Shown: in pieces, positions 6,912 through 9,193 of the stretch
Layout: each line of letters opens with the position of its first letter
Position numbering within the stretch: the first letter of the stretch is position 1
Source: Prevotella sp. UBA1395
Lineage (GTDB): Bacteria; Bacteroidota; Bacteroidia; Bacteroidales; Bacteroidaceae
Reading direction: 5' to 3'
DNA length: 9,193 nucleotides
NCBI GenBank assembly: GCA_002305235.1
Contig: DBQL01000202.1
Coordinates: 14,832 to 24,024 of the forward strand
Notes under the pieces: generated by a model
Databases searched by the model: none
The model's input: the letters and a program-made list of their open reading frames with translations, nothing else
What the model was told of the DNA's origin: nothing
Translations under genes and position numbers: made by a program

Positions 6912-8468
6912 TCATCTCACCTTCACTTCCATTGCTCCCGGCAGCGTGCGGGCAATGCCGTCGGGACCGGTGGCCTTCACTTCGGTGATGTAGAAACGAC
7001 GGCCGTGCGAAAGTCTTCGGAACTGTTCCATCATCCTTTCGGTAAACTGGTTGCCATTGGAAGCCATCTGTACGGCGTTGCCCATATTGTCATAGAACAC
7101 CACGGAGAACCCCGTCACCCGGAATTGGATATCGAGAATGCCGTCGTCGATGGCCGCGCTTAACTGCGACACACTCATCAGGCCGCCTTTGTTGAGGTTT
7201 CCGCCCTTGAATCTGTCGGTGCCAAGGGGGATGTATGCCGTGGGGTCGGGCAGCTTGCGCACACGGAACGTGAACGGGGGAAAACTGCGAACCTTGCCGC
7301 CATCGCGCGCCGAGACATGGAAAGTAACGTCGTGACCCACAGCCGAGGGAACGGCGACATAGCGCCCTGCGCCCGTCGACGTGAGGCTTCCGCCACTCAT
7401 ACTCACCGAAACGGCATTCTGTGGAACGCCCGGAACGCTCACGCTGATGGGGTTACGGTAGCCCGCATAGAGCACGTTCATCAGGTCGGCGGCCACCGTC
7501 GCGCCTCCCGGCACGGGAATAACACTGTATTTTTGCAGGAAGTTGCGGCGCAGCACATCGCCGTTGGCGTTACGCATGAGGATGTAACCACTGAACTGAT
7601 GCTCGCCCACTCCGCCCGCGGAGAAACTGTATTGGCCTGCCGCGGCGTTGATTCGGCTGCCGTTTACATAAATCTCCGGCTGCTTGGTGGTGTCGATGGC
7701 GGCCATCACGATGCTCGCGGTGAAGCGTTCTCCCGGATAAAGGGTGGTCTTCTCGGGCACGACAAAGGCCGACAACTTGTTCACACGAATATCCTTCAGG
7801 TCGATGTTGGAGACCAAAGTGTGCAGCACTTCGCCCTCGGCGTGGCGCACATCATTCTGCAATTTCGAGAGCAATGTTACCGCGGCAGCCACCGGCATGT
7901 TCTCAAACATGTATTCCTGCCAATTCTTTCCCAACGTGTTGGGGCGGCGAGGCACGGCCGTAGAAAGGCTGCTGTTGATGATACGCCGTTGTTCCGGGTC
8001 GGTGACATAATTGAGAATACGACTGCGAAAAGAGTTGATGGCATCATAGAGTTTGCCGCCCTGACCGGTAATCGGGGCCAGCATCACGGTGCCCGCGGCA
8101 TCGATATTGTCGTTGTTTTCTATGTTCTTGACACTGCCTTGAGGCCCATCGGCTTCCTTGACAATGGCTTCTTTGAGCTGTTGGGCATAGTTATAGAGCG
8201 AGTCGCTCATGTTCTTGACCTCGGTAGCCTTTTGAAACCACGCCCCTACCTTGGCCGGATTGGCCGCCATCTGGCCCTTGAAGTCGCTGTATAGCGACTC
8301 ATTCTCGGTCGAAGCGTTGGTTGCTGTGCGGCTCAGTCCGTCCTCCACCACGGCAAATCCGTTGAGCACCTCGGTAGAGATGTTCAACGCAAGCATGGCC
8401 AACAAGACGATATACATGAGGTTTATCATCTTTTGACGGGGACTGACGGGTCTTTTTTTGATTGCCAT
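6912..8468 (-). CDS. gldM: GldM/PorM, type IX secretion system motor subunit
   Basis: GldM (PorM) is anchored in the inner membrane and spans the periplasm. With GldL it forms a proton-driven rotary motor that powers T9SS secretion and, in gliding species, motility. The 518-residue protein opens with MAIKKRPVSPRQKM, the typical GldM cytoplasmic tip, then one membrane helix (about 14-33, INLMYIVLLAMLALNIS). R11 and Y19 line up with the conserved Arg9 and Tyr17 of Flavobacterium johnsoniae GldM, the arginine being the one paired with a glutamate of GldL. A helical region (about 40-220) follows, then beta-rich domains (about 225-518) matching the known D1-D4 periplasmic plan. The sequence ends RTLPGAMEVKVR. 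ATG 8466-8468 is the start because it gives the canonical N terminus. It lies 156 bp after gldL, a gap largely filled by a tandem repeat, and 81 bp before gldN. Confidence 0.97.
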   Translation of the reverse strand: MAIKKRPVSPRQKMINLMYIVLLAMLALNISTEVLNGFAVVEDGLSRTATNASTENESLYSDFKGQMAANPAKVGAWFQKATEVKNMSDSLYNYAQQLKEAIVKEADGPQGSVKNIENNDNIDAAGTVMLAPITGQGGKLYDAINSFRSRILNYVTDPEQRRIINSSLSTAVPRRPNTLGKNWQEYMFENMPVAAAVTLLSKLQNDVRHAEGEVLHTLVSNIDLKDIRVNKLSAFVVPEKTTLYPGERFTASIVMAAIDTTKQPEIYVNGSRINAAAGQYSFSAGGVGEHQFSGYILMRNANGDVLRRNFLQKYSVIPVPGGATVAADLMNVLYAGYRNPISVSVPGVPQNAVSVSMSGGSLTSTGAGRYVAVPSAVGHDVTFHVSARDGGKVRSFPPFTFRVRKLPDPTAYIPLGTDRFKGGNLNKGGLMSVSQLSAAIDDGILDIQFRVTGFSVVFYDNMGNAVQMASNGNQFTERMMEQFRRLSHGRRFYITEVKATGPDGIARTLPGAMEVKVR

Positions 8469-8532
8469 TTGGTATTGTTTCTTGATTCAACAACCGTTTT
8501 TCGTCGGCATATCACTATGGATGGCCTGACAA

Positions 8533-8642
8533 AAAGCTATGGGTTGTCTATATAAACGCTATGGGTTACCTATCTGAACGCTATGGGTTACTGATATGAA
8601 TACTATGAGTTACCGATATGAATACTATGAGTTACTACCCGA
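8533..8642. repeat. Five-copy 22-bp tandem repeat between gldL and gldM
   Basis: Five head-to-tail units of 22 bp occupy 8533-8554, 8555-8576, 8577-8598, 8599-8620 and 8621-8642. The plus-strand core is ctatgggttac in units 2 and 3, ctatgagttac in units 4 and 5, and ctatgggttgt in unit 1. Units 2 and 3 share their first 16 bases, as do units 4 and 5, which suggests stepwise duplication. The fifth unit covers the gldL stop codon (tag, 8625-8627) and its last codons (SGSNS). A possible degenerate piece, atcactatgg, lies at 8511-8520. On the mRNA-sense strand each unit carries an in-frame-type stop (tag), and no promoter box or terminator stem is visible. Confidence 0.9.
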
Positions 8643-9193
8643 TGGAGATTGTGTAGGCGTGGCGCCCGGTGCCGCAACGTGCATGTTGACGGTCATCGCC
8701 TCGATCATTCGAGCGTAGATTTGGTTGAGCTGCTCGATCTGTCGGGCCATCTTTCGGGTTTGATCGTTGATCTGATCGATTGTTCCTATTTGCTGGCTGG
8801 CACCCTTGAGCTGCATCTCATAGACCTTGCTGATACCGGTAAGCGTGCGGTTAAGATTCTCCATCTCCTCGCTGTCACGGGTGAGACGGGTACTCTGCTC
8901 GTTGACCTTCTGCAGTGTTTCCACGAGTTTCTGCAACTCGTCCACATAGCTTGCCTGTGCCTCGTTGAGCTGTTGGGCCTCTTCTGCCGACATCTGTGGC
9001 ACGTAATTGGGCTGCGCAGAGACCACACCCACCGGCGAAGAATATTCTGACGCCTCAGCGACGGCAGCCGAAACGGGCTGTACGGGGGCTGCGGAGGAGG
9101 ATGACTGATGTGCCGATGCCGCGGCGACCGATACCGAAGGGGCCACTGCAGCAGGCTCATGATTCTTGTCATAGACCACCACACCGCTGGCCA
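8625..9193 (-). CDS. gldL: GldL/PorL, type IX secretion system motor subunit, C-terminal part (start outside window)
   Basis: The last 188 residues are visible, ending at TAG 8625-8627; the reading frame is open to the right edge, so the two N-terminal membrane helices that form the proton channel with GldM lie outside. GTG 9180-9182 is internal. The visible part starts SGVVVYDKNHEP, followed by an Ala/Ser/Val/Pro-rich linker of about 50 residues (roughly 9150-9000). Next comes a long helical coiled-coil (about 8690-8990) with LNEAQASYVDELQKLVETL, DSEEMENLNRTLTGISKVYE and IDQINDQTRKMARQIEQLN. It ends in a short Pro/Ser tail, SPSGSNS. The coiled-coil pattern and the position directly before gldM identify GldL/PorL; Bacteroidales PorL proteins are longer than Flavobacterium GldL because of this cytoplasmic part. 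The last five codons and the stop lie inside the tandem repeat. Confidence 0.92.
   Translation of the reverse strand, partial: ASGVVVYDKNHEPAAVAPSVSVAAASAHQSSSSAAPVQPVSAAVAEASEYSSPVGVVSAQPNYVPQMSAEEAQQLNEAQASYVDELQKLVETLQKVNEQSTRLTRDSEEMENLNRTLTGISKVYEMQLKGASQQIGTIDQINDQTRKMARQIEQLNQIYARMIEAMTVNMHVAAPGATPTQSPSGSNS

Noticed and set aside
6294..8294. Two long plus-strand frames (6294-7163 and 7317-8294) antisense to gldN and gldM
   Set aside because: Both lie opposite well-recognised T9SS genes and carry no recognisable motif; they are codon-bias shadows.
8533..8642. CRISPR array
   Set aside because: The units are directly adjacent with no unique spacers between them, so this is a simple tandem repeat.

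Overview
The window looks like a chromosomal piece of a Bacteroidota (Bacteroidetes) genome, most likely of the Prevotellaceae/Porphyromonadaceae type. The strongest evidence is a consecutive gldL-gldM-gldN (porL-porM-porN) block of the type IX secretion system (T9SS), which is confined to this phylum. Two outer-membrane barrel genes of Bacteroidota type, promoter boxes of the TAnnTTTG class and start codons without clear Shine-Dalgarno sequences agree. Coding DNA is rather GC-rich for the group. The genus cannot be fixed from the sequence alone.

Layout, left to right. Positions 1-726 (+) hold the 3' part of an OmpP1/FadL-type outer-membrane transporter, followed by a strong intrinsic terminator (792-835). 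Everything else is on the minus strand. priA (870-3152), the replication-restart helicase, has its own promoter very close to the start codon. About 610 bp without a convincing gene follow (3197-3805). Next is a solitary beta-class DNA adenine/cytosine-N methyltransferase (3806-4777) with a perfect -7 box and a GC-rich hairpin in its leader. A clean minus-strand terminator (4966-5001) then marks the end of the next transcription unit. That unit contains, in order of transcription from the right edge, gldL (8625 to beyond the window), gldM (6912-8468), gldN (5778-6830) and a small outer-membrane beta-barrel gene (5073-5711).

Function. GldL and GldM form the inner-membrane, proton-powered motor of T9SS, and GldN is part of the periplasmic ring that GldM contacts. 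The small barrel gene lies 66 bp behind gldN, with a terminator after it, so it may be co-transcribed; a T9SS role for it is inference only. PriA and the methyltransferase are housekeeping or epigenetic genes with no evident link to secretion.

I do not see a clearly undescribed multi-gene system here. The most notable unexplained structure is a five-copy, 22-bp tandem repeat that fills most of the gldL-gldM gap and runs into the last codons and stop codon of gldL. Second-rank items are the structured leader of the methyltransferase, the long gene-poor stretch upstream of priA, and a basic Ser/Thr-rich tail on GldN.
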